Of a DNA stretch of 64,000 nt, positions 56,770 to 64,000 are shown in pieces. The notes beneath the pieces are model-generated. The model searched no databases and was not told the origin of the DNA. It saw only the letters and a program-made list of their open reading frames with translations. This DNA comes from CAVVUF01 sp963751425. Lineage in GTDB: Bacteria; Chloroflexota; Anaerolineae; Anaerolineales; UBA4823. The stretch spans positions 124,001 to 188,000 of the forward strand of contig CAVVUF010000005.1 in the NCBI GenBank assembly GCA_963751425.1, read 5' to 3'. The stretch's first letter is position 1. The number at the start of each line of letters is the position of its first letter. Position numbers and translations under genes: made by a program.

Positions 56770-56792
56770 CCCCTCACCCGATGGGCGAGGGG
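56770..56792. repeat. CCCCTC/GAGGGG dispersed palindrome, copy 1
   Basis: CCCCTCACCC-GAT-GGGCGAGGGG forms a 10 bp stem with one G-T pair. A related element is at 56995-57017. The interval 56793-56973 holds no supported gene. Confidence 0.55.
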
Positions 56793-56973
56793 GAAGAGCT
56801 TCGCCATTCGGTAAGTACCGGATTGAGCCGCGCAAAAGGGGTTCTTCCCCTTCACTCCGTTCAGGGTCAGAACGACAATAAAATGGCTATGCGCATTTTA
56901 CTTTTCGCTGATTCGAAAAGAAATGTGCAGTGCAGCTTAAAACAAACCTAAAGCATTTGTCGACGCTTCGCCT

Positions 56974-57786
56974 TCATCCAGCCCTCACCCCTAGCCCCTC
57001 TCCCGATAGGCGAGGGGAGATTACCCTGACCTTCCCCAACAGCGGCAGGTGGTCGGAGCCGGCATCCTCCCCAACCCAGGCTGCCAGCGGGAGCACCCCC
57101 GGGCTGCACCAAAGATAATCCACGCGCAGCAGGGGCGGTAGGGGGACCCAGGCCAGCAGCCGGTTAAGCCACAAAAAGCGCTTCCAGGGTCCGATCCGCT
57201 TGGGCAGGGTGGCGCCCCGGCCTTTGCCCGCCTCTGCAAAGGCATCCTTCAGCCCTTGAGAGCGGATAAAGGTGTATTCCGTTTGGCTCGGCACCAGGTT
57301 GAAATCTCCCAACAGCAGGCAGGGATCGCTCAAACAGGCCAACTTCGCCAGAGACTGGATCTCCCCCCAGGTGCTGGCTGAAAAGCGGACGCCATGGCGA
57401 CCGGGCCGCGGCGGGGGCGGGTGGGCGCTGATCACCGTTATCTTTACACCGTCGAACTCCATCTCCGTTAGCAAATCCGGGCGCTCATCCCCCAACGACA
57501 GCAGCTCGGCCCGCAGGATCGGAAATTGGCTCAGGAGGGCTTTCCCTGCAAAACCACCCGGGAAGAGAGCCCGGTAAGGGTATTTTTCGGCCAGGTTTTC
57601 TTCCAGGGCTTGCGCCTGTTCAGCGCTTACCTCCTGCAGGGCCACCACCTGCGCCTCGTCCCTTGAGAGCAGCCCCACCAGGCGCTCCGGCCTGGCGCGG
57701 CCATTGCCCAGGTTGTAGGTCATCACCGTGAACTCTGGCAGGCCGGCAAGGCGAGGAGATCTTAGCAGGTCAGTGGGAGTATGCAT
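56974..57786 (-). CDS. Endonuclease/exonuclease/phosphatase (EEP) family protein
   Basis: This ~270-residue EEP-fold hydrolase has VMTYNLGNGRARPE, VVALQEVSAEQ (metal-binding Glu), VISAHPPPP, LLLGDFNLVPSQTEY (Asp, Asn) and GSDHLPLLG (Asp, His), so all catalytic positions are present. ATG 57786 is chosen; an in-frame start 8 codons upstream is possible. The last ~15 codons (SPRLSGEGLGVRAG) are encoded by a dispersed palindromic repeat, so the natural C-terminus was probably altered when the repeat inserted. The substrate (nucleic acid, phospholipid or sugar phosphate) is unknown. Confidence 0.85.
   Translation of the reverse strand: MHTPTDLLRSPRLAGLPEFTVMTYNLGNGRARPERLVGLLSRDEAQVVALQEVSAEQAQALEENLAEKYPYRALFPGGFAGKALLSQFPILRAELLSLGDERPDLLTEMEFDGVKITVISAHPPPPRPGRHGVRFSASTWGEIQSLAKLACLSDPCLLLGDFNLVPSQTEYTFIRSQGLKDAFAEAGKGRGATLPKRIGPWKRFLWLNRLLAWVPLPPLLRVDYLWCSPGVLPLAAWVGEDAGSDHLPLLGKVRVISPRLSGEGLGVRAG
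56995..57017. repeat. CCCCTC/GAGGGG dispersed palindrome, copy 2
   Basis: CCCCTCTCC...GGCGAGGGG forms a stem related to that at 56770-56792. It lies inside the 3' end of the EEP gene. Confidence 0.5.
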
Positions 57787-57856
57787 AACGATTGCATCCT
57801 GTCTGATCAAAGAAGGAGCTCATCTCGACGCAAAATAGCGATAAAGATTACGCAGA

Positions 57857-57973
57857 TCATTGAACACCCAGCATGCCATAGCTGCCAAACTCAAATCCAG
57901 CTCCAAGCGCAACAATCTCGGGCAGGAAAGGAAGCTGGTCAGGCTCTCCACTCAAACAGATCATCAGGTTCAT
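57857..57973 (-). pseudogene. 38-codon gene fragment resembling the N-terminus of a TIM-barrel (sugar isomerase/epimerase-like) protein
   Basis: An ATG at 57973 has AGGAG about 8-9 bases upstream. It opens MNLMICLSGEPDQLPFLPEI and then VALGAGFEFGSYGMLGVQ, ending at TGA 57857. The pattern looks like a first strand and loop of an AP-endonuclease-2-like TIM barrel, but nothing downstream continues it. The surrounding 472 bp (57787-58258) otherwise hold no supported gene. A short genuine peptide cannot be excluded. Confidence 0.35.
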
Positions 57974-58258
57974 CAGAAGTTCTCCTGACTTTGAACCTTT
58001 TGCACGCCAGCCTGCCTCCACTTAGCCTCAGTCATCCCATTGCCTCATCTCATTCCACCTCCTGCGAGTCAGATACTATATCATACACCCACATGATCCG
58101 TTTTCTGTTATGCTTCAATTGATCATCCATGTAATCAAGTGACAAACGTCACATGACTCAATCGTAATTTCTACGTTACACTATGAAGAAAATTGGGGAG
58201 TATATTTTTCAAATTCCTCTCATTTACCTGGATAAAAAATCTTTTAGGAGATCACCGG

Positions 58259-60370
58259 ATGGAACCTCTCAAATGCAAAGTCAACAGCTCGCCGCTCTCA
58301 TACGCTTTATCTGTTTGCGCTGGTAACCGGCATAGCCTTGTTCCTGCTGGTTGGGCTGGTTCAATTTTTTCGACTGACCTCGGCTCAAGCGGCTTACTCG
58401 GCTGGTTCTGCTGATGGGGATTTTATTGTCGCCATGGGAACGGATGTCGCCGGGCTGGACCCAGCCTTGGACCTGGACTCCACCTCGCTCCTGGTGGCCA
58501 AACAAATTTACGACACGCTGGTTACGTACCAACCGGGCAGCTCACTGACTACTCCCTCCCTGGCTGAAAGCTGGACGGTCTCGAGCAATGGCTTGCTCTG
58601 GACTATTAACCTGCGCGCGGGTGTCAAATTCCAGGATGGTAATGCACTGAATGCATCCGCGGTTGCTTATAACCTCGAGCGCTGGTGGGACCCTGCCCAT
58701 CCCTATCATAATGGGAGCTTTGTTTATTTTAATGGTTTGTTTGGAGGTTTTAAGGGCGATCCAAACTGCCTCATCGCTGGCGTCGCCACCAACGGGACTT
58801 CCCAGGTTAAGATTTCCCTCTCTCGGCCGAGCAGCAACCTGCCAAGCATCCTTGCTCTCCCTGCATTCTCCATCGCCAGCCCGGCTGCCATCCAGGCAGG
58901 AACACTCTCCTCCAACCCGGTGGGCAGCGGCCCGTTCAAATTCATCGAAAGGCTGCCGGGAGACCATGTGAGCCTGGGGGTTAATCCCGATTATTGGGGA
59001 GGCGCCCCGAAACTGGGCACACTGACTTTCAAGGTGATCGCCAATACTGCCGACCGCTACGCCGCGCTGGAGAATGGAAGCGTGCACAGCGTGGGTGACT
59101 TACACAACGATTATGCTGCCAGCGCAGCTTCTGATCCCAAAATGCAGGCGAGCTGGCGGCCAGCAGTGAGTATCGGTTACCTGGGCATTAACCGCAGCCG
59201 TACGCCGCTGGATAATCTCCTGGTGCGGCAAGCCATCGCCCATGCGATCAACAAACCAGACCTGATATCCAACCATTATCTAAATGGTACTCAAGCTGCC
59301 GGGCAGTTTCTACCGCCCGCAATCTGGGGCTATAAACCTTCCCTGACCGATTATGCTTACGACCCAGCCCTTGCCATCTCGCTACTATCACAAGCCGGAT
59401 ACAGCAGTGGTTTCACAACGACCCTTTCATACCGTCCAGTCTCTCGTCCCTACCTACCCGATCCGGCTGCCACAGCGAATGCCATCCAGGCCGACCTACA
59501 AGCTGTCGGCATTCAAGCCACGGTGATTGAGTATGATTCGACTACATTCTTGCAAAAGGTTTACAGCGGTGAGCTGGATCTCTTCTTATTAGGCTGGTCA
59601 CCGGATTACCCACATTCTGACAATTACTTTTCTCCCATCCTGTGCAGCTCGACGAGTATTTCTGTAGGCCCTATCGACACTCAACTATGTAACGGCGTCC
59701 AGGCTGCGCTATCAATGCCTGATTTTAATGACCAATTAGCCGCCTATCAAACAGCCAGCCAGCGCGTCCATGACAGCTTGCCGCTCGTGCCGCTAGCCAA
59801 CACCCGCAGCCCACTGATCATGCGTGATGTTGTTGCCGGCCTAAACCCTTCTCTGATAGGGGCAGAAGAGTATAAAAGTGCAACGATCACCGGAGCTGCC
59901 CAATCTATGATCAGCCCTGATACCGGCGGCAGCCTGGTTTATACAAACACCCAGGGTCAGCTTGCCAGGATTATAGTCCCCGCTGAGGCGGTGATCACTA
60001 CCACGCTGCTCCGCTATGCGGCCATGGAGACAACCTCTGCGCCACCCTACTTCGCCAGCGCGAAGCACAGCTTTGAGCTCAGCGCCCATCGCAATGGAGA
60101 TAATCTGCCAGGCTTCCTTTTTCAAAAACCAATCCTCATCACCCTCGGTTATGCAGACTCCCAGGTAACCAGGTTAAAGAGGAGAGCTTAATGCTCTATT
60201 ATTGGGATGGAGCTGCCTGGGTGGATGCCGCAACCACGTGCACCCCACACTCCACCTACACGCGCAATCTGGCTGCCAACCAGATCAGCCTCCCGGTTTG
60301 CCACCTGACCCAATTTGCGCTCTTTGGTCGGCCCACACCCGGCTTATATTTACCTTTGGTCACACGGTGA
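58259..60370 (+). CDS. Family 5 (oligopeptide-type) extracellular solute-binding protein, two frameshifts
   Basis: This ~704-residue exported ABC-transporter binding protein has a signal anchor (LYLFALVTGIALFLLVGLVQ). The SBP_bac_5 fold follows: GLDPALDLDSTSLLVAKQIYDTL, LAESWTVSSNGLLWTINLRAGVKFQDG and VRQAIAHAINKPDLI. A C-terminal ~180-residue extension ends in GLYLPLVTR, a tail type I associate with secreted Chloroflexota proteins. Frameshifts lie near 58295 (+1) and 60178 (-1). Correcting them gives start ATG 58259 (AGGAG 8 bases upstream) and stop 60370. The permease genes are not adjacent. The C-terminal extension is unusual for a simple binding protein. Confidence 0.82.
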
Positions 60371-60607
60371 TCTAAGAGGGTAAAACAGTTTAGGTTGTGG
60401 CCTTCTGGCACAGCAGGAGGCGTTGCCAAAGCAGGTATCATTCTCTACGATATCTGCAATCAACCCGCGCGTGGATGCGTGGACGGGTTTACAGCCTCTC
60501 CTAATTACCCAATCCATTCCATGGAAGGGGTGCGCCTGGCGAGCGCTCAAAATCTGCACGGACACGACTAACCAGCTAAAGCGAAAACCACAATCCTGAC
60601 CAGATAG

Positions 60608-61234
60608 GTATGTGATACGGGAAAAACGGGCTCCACCGAGCCCCAGCACCAGGCTCCCGATTTCCGCCTCATCCAGCTAGACGCAGCCAGGCAGGCCATC
60701 CATCTTCCTCTGGGCATGCAGATCGACCTGGGCGGGATCGCCAAAGGCTGGATCGCCGAAAAAGCCGCTTCTGTGCTGATTCAAGCTTGCCAGGCTTGCG
60801 CAGTCAACGCGGGCGGCGACATGTTCATGATCGGGCTGCCCGCCGGGCTAACCACCTGGGAAGTCGGGCTAGAAGATCCCCTGGACCCCGCACGGGATCT
60901 CGCCGTTTTGGAGATCACTCCCGGAGCCTTAGCCACATCCACTATCACCAAGCGCAGATGGGTGCGTGGCGGCTTGTGCCTGCATCATCTGATCGACCCG
61001 CGCACCGGCACATCAGCTGACACAGATTGGCTGAGCGTCACGGTCAAAGCTCCACACGCCCACCAGGCAGAGGCGTATGCCAAAGCGCTTTTAATTGACG
61101 GGAATGGCGCCAGCAGCTATGAATTATTTGATTATCCCCAAACCGCCTTTCTCGCCATCGACTGCGAGGGGACATTATGGGGCTCACCCAACAGCAGCGA
61201 GGTTTTTCATGTCACCGGACAAAACATCCTCTAA
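60608..61234 (+). pseudogene. apbE: FAD:protein FMN transferase (ApbE), N-terminus missing or scrambled
   Basis: ApbE attaches FMN covalently to Thr in flavoproteins such as RnfG/NqrC-like subunits. The C-terminal two thirds are clear: IDLGGIAKGW, AVNAGGDMFMIG, LATSTITKRRWV and HHLIDPRTGTSADTDW. The frame is open from 60608, but the usual N-terminal third (FxAMG...TWE...SRFRPxSEL) cannot be found in 60371-60607 in any frame. It is therefore truncated, rearranged or badly sequenced there. It overlaps the following membrane protein by 26 bp. Confidence 0.75.
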
Positions 61235-61956
61235 TCAGCGTAGAACTTCCCCAGCCCTGGTCACCTGGATCCTGGCAGGGGGCTTGATTGCCGTGATTGG
61301 GGTTATCAGCCTGCTCGGGCTGCTCGTCCTCAAGCAGCTTCCCATTGGGCAGGCACTCTCCAACCAGCTCGGCTGGGTGCTTTCCAATAACTCCGAGCGC
61401 ACCACCTGGTTCATCACGCGGTCTTCCGCTTGGGTGGCTTATATCCTGCTGTGGTTCTCTACGATGTGGGGTTTAGCTTTGCCGACCAAGCTCTTCGATC
61501 GCTTTCTGTCGCCCTCCTTTACCTTTGATTTTCACGAGTATCTCTCGCTGCTGGCGCTGGGTTTTGTATTCCTGCACGTCGGCGTGCTGCTTTTCGACAG
61601 CTACGCGCCCTTCTCGCTCACGCAGATCCTCTTTCCCTTCCTTTCCACTTACCGCCCCTTGTGGGTCGGGATCGGAACGCTGAGCCTCTACCTTTCACTG
61701 CTGGTAACAGTCACCTTCTACCTGCGGAAAAAGATCGGGCAGAAGAAGTTCCGTTCCATACATACCCTCAGCCTGGTCGCCTTTTTCGGCGCGGCACTGC
61801 ATGGTTTCTTCTCCGGGACTGATTTCATCCCTGGGTGCTGCCCAGGTGGTCTATTTCGGCACCCTCTTGCCGGTAATTTTCCTGAGTGCTTATTGGCTGA
61901 TCCGCGCAGCCCAAATCAAATCGGAGAAGCAGGCTGGCCTCGTGCGCCAAAGCTGA
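61209..61956 (+). CDS. Ferric-reductase-like transmembrane (MsrQ-type) heme protein, one frameshift
   Basis: This ~248-residue protein has six or more helices. Paired histidines lie in FHEYLSLLALGFVFLH and IHTLSLVAFFGAALHGF, the b-heme ligands of the ferric-reductase/MsrQ family. One extra T near 61831 breaks the end. Corrected, it reads DSSLGAAQVVYFGTLLPVIF and stops at TGA 61954-61956. ATG 61209 follows GAGG and overlaps apbE, so the two are coupled. A plausible role is membrane electron transfer to a flavinylated partner, which is not seen in the window. Confidence 0.8.
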
Positions 61957-62006
61957 TATGGAATAAGGGGGAATGGATTTGGGGATAGGGGCTCCTTAAA
62001 TCCAAA

Positions 62007-62027
62007 GGACAAGCTGACAGTTTGTCC
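62007..62027. repeat. GACAAGCT palindrome, copy 2
   Basis: GGACAAGCT-GAC-AGTTTGTCC is a 9 bp inverted repeat with one G-T pair, matching 56749-56767. It sits between the convergent ferric-reductase-like and MBL genes and could act as a bidirectional hairpin. Confidence 0.55.
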
Positions 62028-62032
62028 TGCAC

Positions 62033-62845
62033 CTACATCAGCGCCTCCAACGGAACCTCCCTCATCCGTTCGGGCACGAATACCCTCACCCGCGGGTCAA
62101 TCCGCTGGAGGCGGCGCTCGAATGCCGCCAAGTCCAGGCGCTGCAGGGGTGGGAATGCCAGCCGGGGAGGCAGGAAAGAGGGCCTGGCAGGCTGCGTGAG
62201 AGGCGTCCACATGTCGTCCCAATGGTTCGGGAACACAACCTTCGGCTGCACCCGCTCCAAAAGCTGCCGGCAGTAGCTTTCGGAATGGTAAGGCTGCAGG
62301 CAGAGGAACGCGGCTCCTTCCGCCAGCTCAGGCGGGCTGCCACTGTTATCAAAGATGGAAATCCCTTCCGCCTCAACCCAGAAGGAAAAGCATTCGTCCA
62401 GTCGGTACTGCCGGGCTGTGAAGGGCGGCTTCAGCCCCGATGAAAGCCTTCCCGCATTAAAAAGAGGGATGCGCCGGTGCTTTGCAAGAATAACCTTCAC
62501 GCTGAACTCACCCAGGGTCAAACAATCGCCAGGCTGGACCTGGTGGACCTGCGCAGGGGGTACCCCATCGAGCAGGCAGAGCTGGCAGGCGTTCGCAGAG
62601 CCATACACCTGTGCCCCTGTCGCCCGAGCGAGGCCTGGCACATCCAGAAGATGGTCGTAATGGGCGTGGGTGACAAGGATGTAGTCGACGCGAGAGATGT
62701 AGGAAGAGAGCAAGGAATGGTCAGATTGCACCCCCCCTGCCCACAGGCGCTTAAACTGGATACGGGTAAGGCAGGGATCGATCACCAGAACTTGATTGTT
62801 AACAGTAAGCTCGACCCCGGCGATGCCAAGCCAGCGAAAGATCAT
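62033..62845 (-). CDS. Metallo-beta-lactamase-fold hydrolase (UlaG-like)
   Basis: This ~270-residue MBL-fold protein has ILVTHAHYDHLLDV (H-x-H-x-D-H metal site near residue 60), then LAKHRRIPLF, ISIFDNSGSP (bridging Asp) and FPNHWDDMW (last His). These fit the UlaG/RomA-type L-ascorbate-6-P lactonase or phospholipase-D-like branch. ATG 62845 (MIFRWLGIAGVE) is chosen over an upstream TTG in frame. It has no signal peptide. The substrate is unknown. Confidence 0.88.
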   Translation of the reverse strand: MIFRWLGIAGVELTVNNQVLVIDPCLTRIQFKRLWAGGVQSDHSLLSSYISRVDYILVTHAHYDHLLDVPGLARATGAQVYGSANACQLCLLDGVPPAQVHQVQPGDCLTLGEFSVKVILAKHRRIPLFNAGRLSSGLKPPFTARQYRLDECFSFWVEAEGISIFDNSGSPPELAEGAAFLCLQPYHSESYCRQLLERVQPKVVFPNHWDDMWTPLTQPARPSFLPPRLAFPPLQRLDLAAFERRLQRIDPRVRVFVPERMREVPLEALM

Positions 62846-62944
62846 TTTACCCACCAAGGCAAGGAGATCACGAAGAAAACCATTAGAAAATCTTCACGAA
62901 CAAAAAACCAAAAATTCAATTTTTGAACTTATGCAGCTCATATA

Positions 62945-63799
62945 TCAAGGTTCGTCCATGAAAAGAATGGGGTCGTAGCGCCGCTTGAGGGCGGGCAGGC
63001 GGCTCTGGCAGGCTTGCTCTAAGCTGCTGACCAGGCAGCCATTTGAGGCGTAGACTTTCACTTCCAATGGGGTGCTGAAGTATTTCCGCCAGTAGGCAGC
63101 CAGGACGTAAGCAGTTCCACCGCCCTGGTAGCACCAGTCTTCGTGACGCAGGATCACCTGGCTCGGGACCCAATGCAAGTATCCAGGCATAAGCGCTTCC
63201 AGGCTGTCGGGATAATGCCCTTCTTGGACCTGGTAGCGGTTAATCGCAGCAGCAATTTTGTCTGCCCGCTGCCGGGTGAGAGCTTGATAATCGGCATTCC
63301 AGCCCATCCAGAAGGCGCTCAGGAGTAAGACCGGCGTCAGGAGGGCAAAGCAGAAGCCCGCTGAACGAAACCAGTGCTTCGCTTTGATGCCCATCAGCGC
63401 CCCACAGATCACAGCGGCAAGGCTCGCCTGGTAAGCCAGCCAGATGCCTCCCAGCCCATCGGAGGTCTGATCCCAGACCGATGCCCAATAGGTGACGTAA
63501 GCCAGGGTGAGGAGCAGGAGCACCGCCAGGCTGAAAAAGAGAATCCTGCGCCAGGGGCGGGTATGCCAGGCAGGTTTATCCTCTCCAGACGGTGAGGTGG
63601 TTTTATGGGAAATGCCAAGGGAGCTCGAAATCAAGGCCGCGGCCAGGATCACCACCAGGCTGGGGAAGGTGAACAGCACCGGCTGCAGGAGGCGGATAAC
63701 CCAATTGGGCAAGATCTCCCAAAGACGTGGAAACACATCGAAGTGGACCATTCCCAGACAAGCCATGGCGAGCAAGCTGAGAGTGATGTAGAGATTCAT
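62945..63799 (-). CDS. Four-helix membrane protein with pseudopilin-like C-terminal domain
   Basis: This 284-residue protein has about four to five membrane helices in the first ~170 residues. An extracytoplasmic domain follows, beginning RADKIAAAINRYQVQEGHYPDSLEALMPGYL. That segment copies the pattern of the helix-loop after the first helix of major type II pseudopilins (xxxAIxxYxxxxGxYPxSLxxL). It also has Cys residues in EDWCYQGGG and ASNGCLVSSLEQAC, suggesting disulfides outside the cell. No secretion genes are nearby. The last 201 bp of the window (63800-64000) show no gene. Confidence 0.7.
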   Translation of the reverse strand: MNLYITLSLLAMACLGMVHFDVFPRLWEILPNWVIRLLQPVLFTFPSLVVILAAALISSSLGISHKTTSPSGEDKPAWHTRPWRRILFFSLAVLLLLTLAYVTYWASVWDQTSDGLGGIWLAYQASLAAVICGALMGIKAKHWFRSAGFCFALLTPVLLLSAFWMGWNADYQALTRQRADKIAAAINRYQVQEGHYPDSLEALMPGYLHWVPSQVILRHEDWCYQGGGTAYVLAAYWRKYFSTPLEVKVYASNGCLVSSLEQACQSRLPALKRRYDPILFMDEP

Positions 63800-64000
63800 A
63801 TTTGAGAAGTCAATCTGGAGTTTCCTGTGTTTGGTACAAAGGCAGTCCTGGAAATTCGCTTTTATTTCTATGGAGACCCGTAAGCAGATAACGGCGAATT
63901 AATCGAGTTCTTCCCAGGAGACCATAACACTGGAAGCGCGGTCAAGTTAGATTGAGAGCTGATCTGAGATTTCGCTCCTGAGAGCACATCCCGAAAACGC

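Noticed and set aside
57781..58122. 113-codon plus-strand frame in the gap before the solute-binding protein
   Set aside because: Ser/His/Gln-rich, no start signal, and antisense to the better-supported 38-codon fragment.
1..64000. tRNA, rRNA, integrase, transposase or phage structural genes
   Set aside because: Looked for on both strands by motif; none could be supported, so the window is not called a mobile island despite its repeats.

Overview
The window looks like a chromosomal segment of a Chloroflexota bacterium, most likely of the Anaerolineae. This is inferred from gene content alone: a DUF3536-type GH57 protein, a CpXC protein, Ser/Thr kinase and FHA signalling, GH3 and BNR secreted proteins with Pro/Thr linkers, a secreted protein ending in a YLPLV-type tail, no outer-membrane or LPS genes, and moderate GC. 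No rRNA, tRNA, CRISPR array, IS element or phage gene was recognised.

Layout. 0-9 kb: YvcK and a ROK sugar kinase (divergent), RecJ, two glycosyltransferases, an AAA ATPase and a glycerophosphodiesterase. 9-13.7 kb: a tight operon of PLP dehydratase, an orphan CoA-transferase beta-like subunit and a secreted GH3 protein. 13.7-17 kb: a membrane Ser/Thr kinase diverging from an FHA-winged-helix regulator, then a ZU5-like lipoprotein. 17-26 kb: aminotransferase, sensor kinase and CpXC protein on the minus strand; tgt, uppP and a lipoprotein on the plus strand; then a REC-GGDEF protein. 26-31 kb: an E1alpha/E1beta/E2 2-oxoacid dehydrogenase operon and a NagB-like enzyme behind tandem palindromes. 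31-34.6 kb: two large paralogous proteins of unknown function with a shared Cys-rich Ada-like C-terminus; this is the most novel locus here. 35-43.5 kb: hydrolase, CARDB protein, convergent GH57/GH13 alpha-glucan enzymes, GAF-HD-GYP and a sulfurtransferase. 43.5-47 kb: YhfC-type protease, ABC-2 exporter and a zinc-ribbon membrane protein. 47-51 kb: a Rieske oxygenase divergent from a UroD-family methyltransferase and its corrinoid protein, flanked by related sequence. 51-56.7 kb: cupin, a large BNR propeller protein, remnants and an esterase. 56.7-64 kb: EEP phosphatase, substrate-binding protein, ApbE, a ferric-reductase-like protein, an MBL hydrolase and a membrane protein.

Two patterns run through the window. 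First, more than 20 apparent single-base indels break otherwise well-conserved genes. Many lie in short homopolymers, so uncorrected sequencing error is the simplest explanation, and I annotate the reconstructed genes. Second, several genes have a clear -10 box ending only 6-7 bases before the ATG and no ribosome binding site, which suggests leaderless transcripts. Signalling genes (GGDEF with an I-site, HD-GYP, kinase/FHA, histidine kinase) and glucan or sugar metabolism recur. All function calls come from reading motifs; no database search was run.
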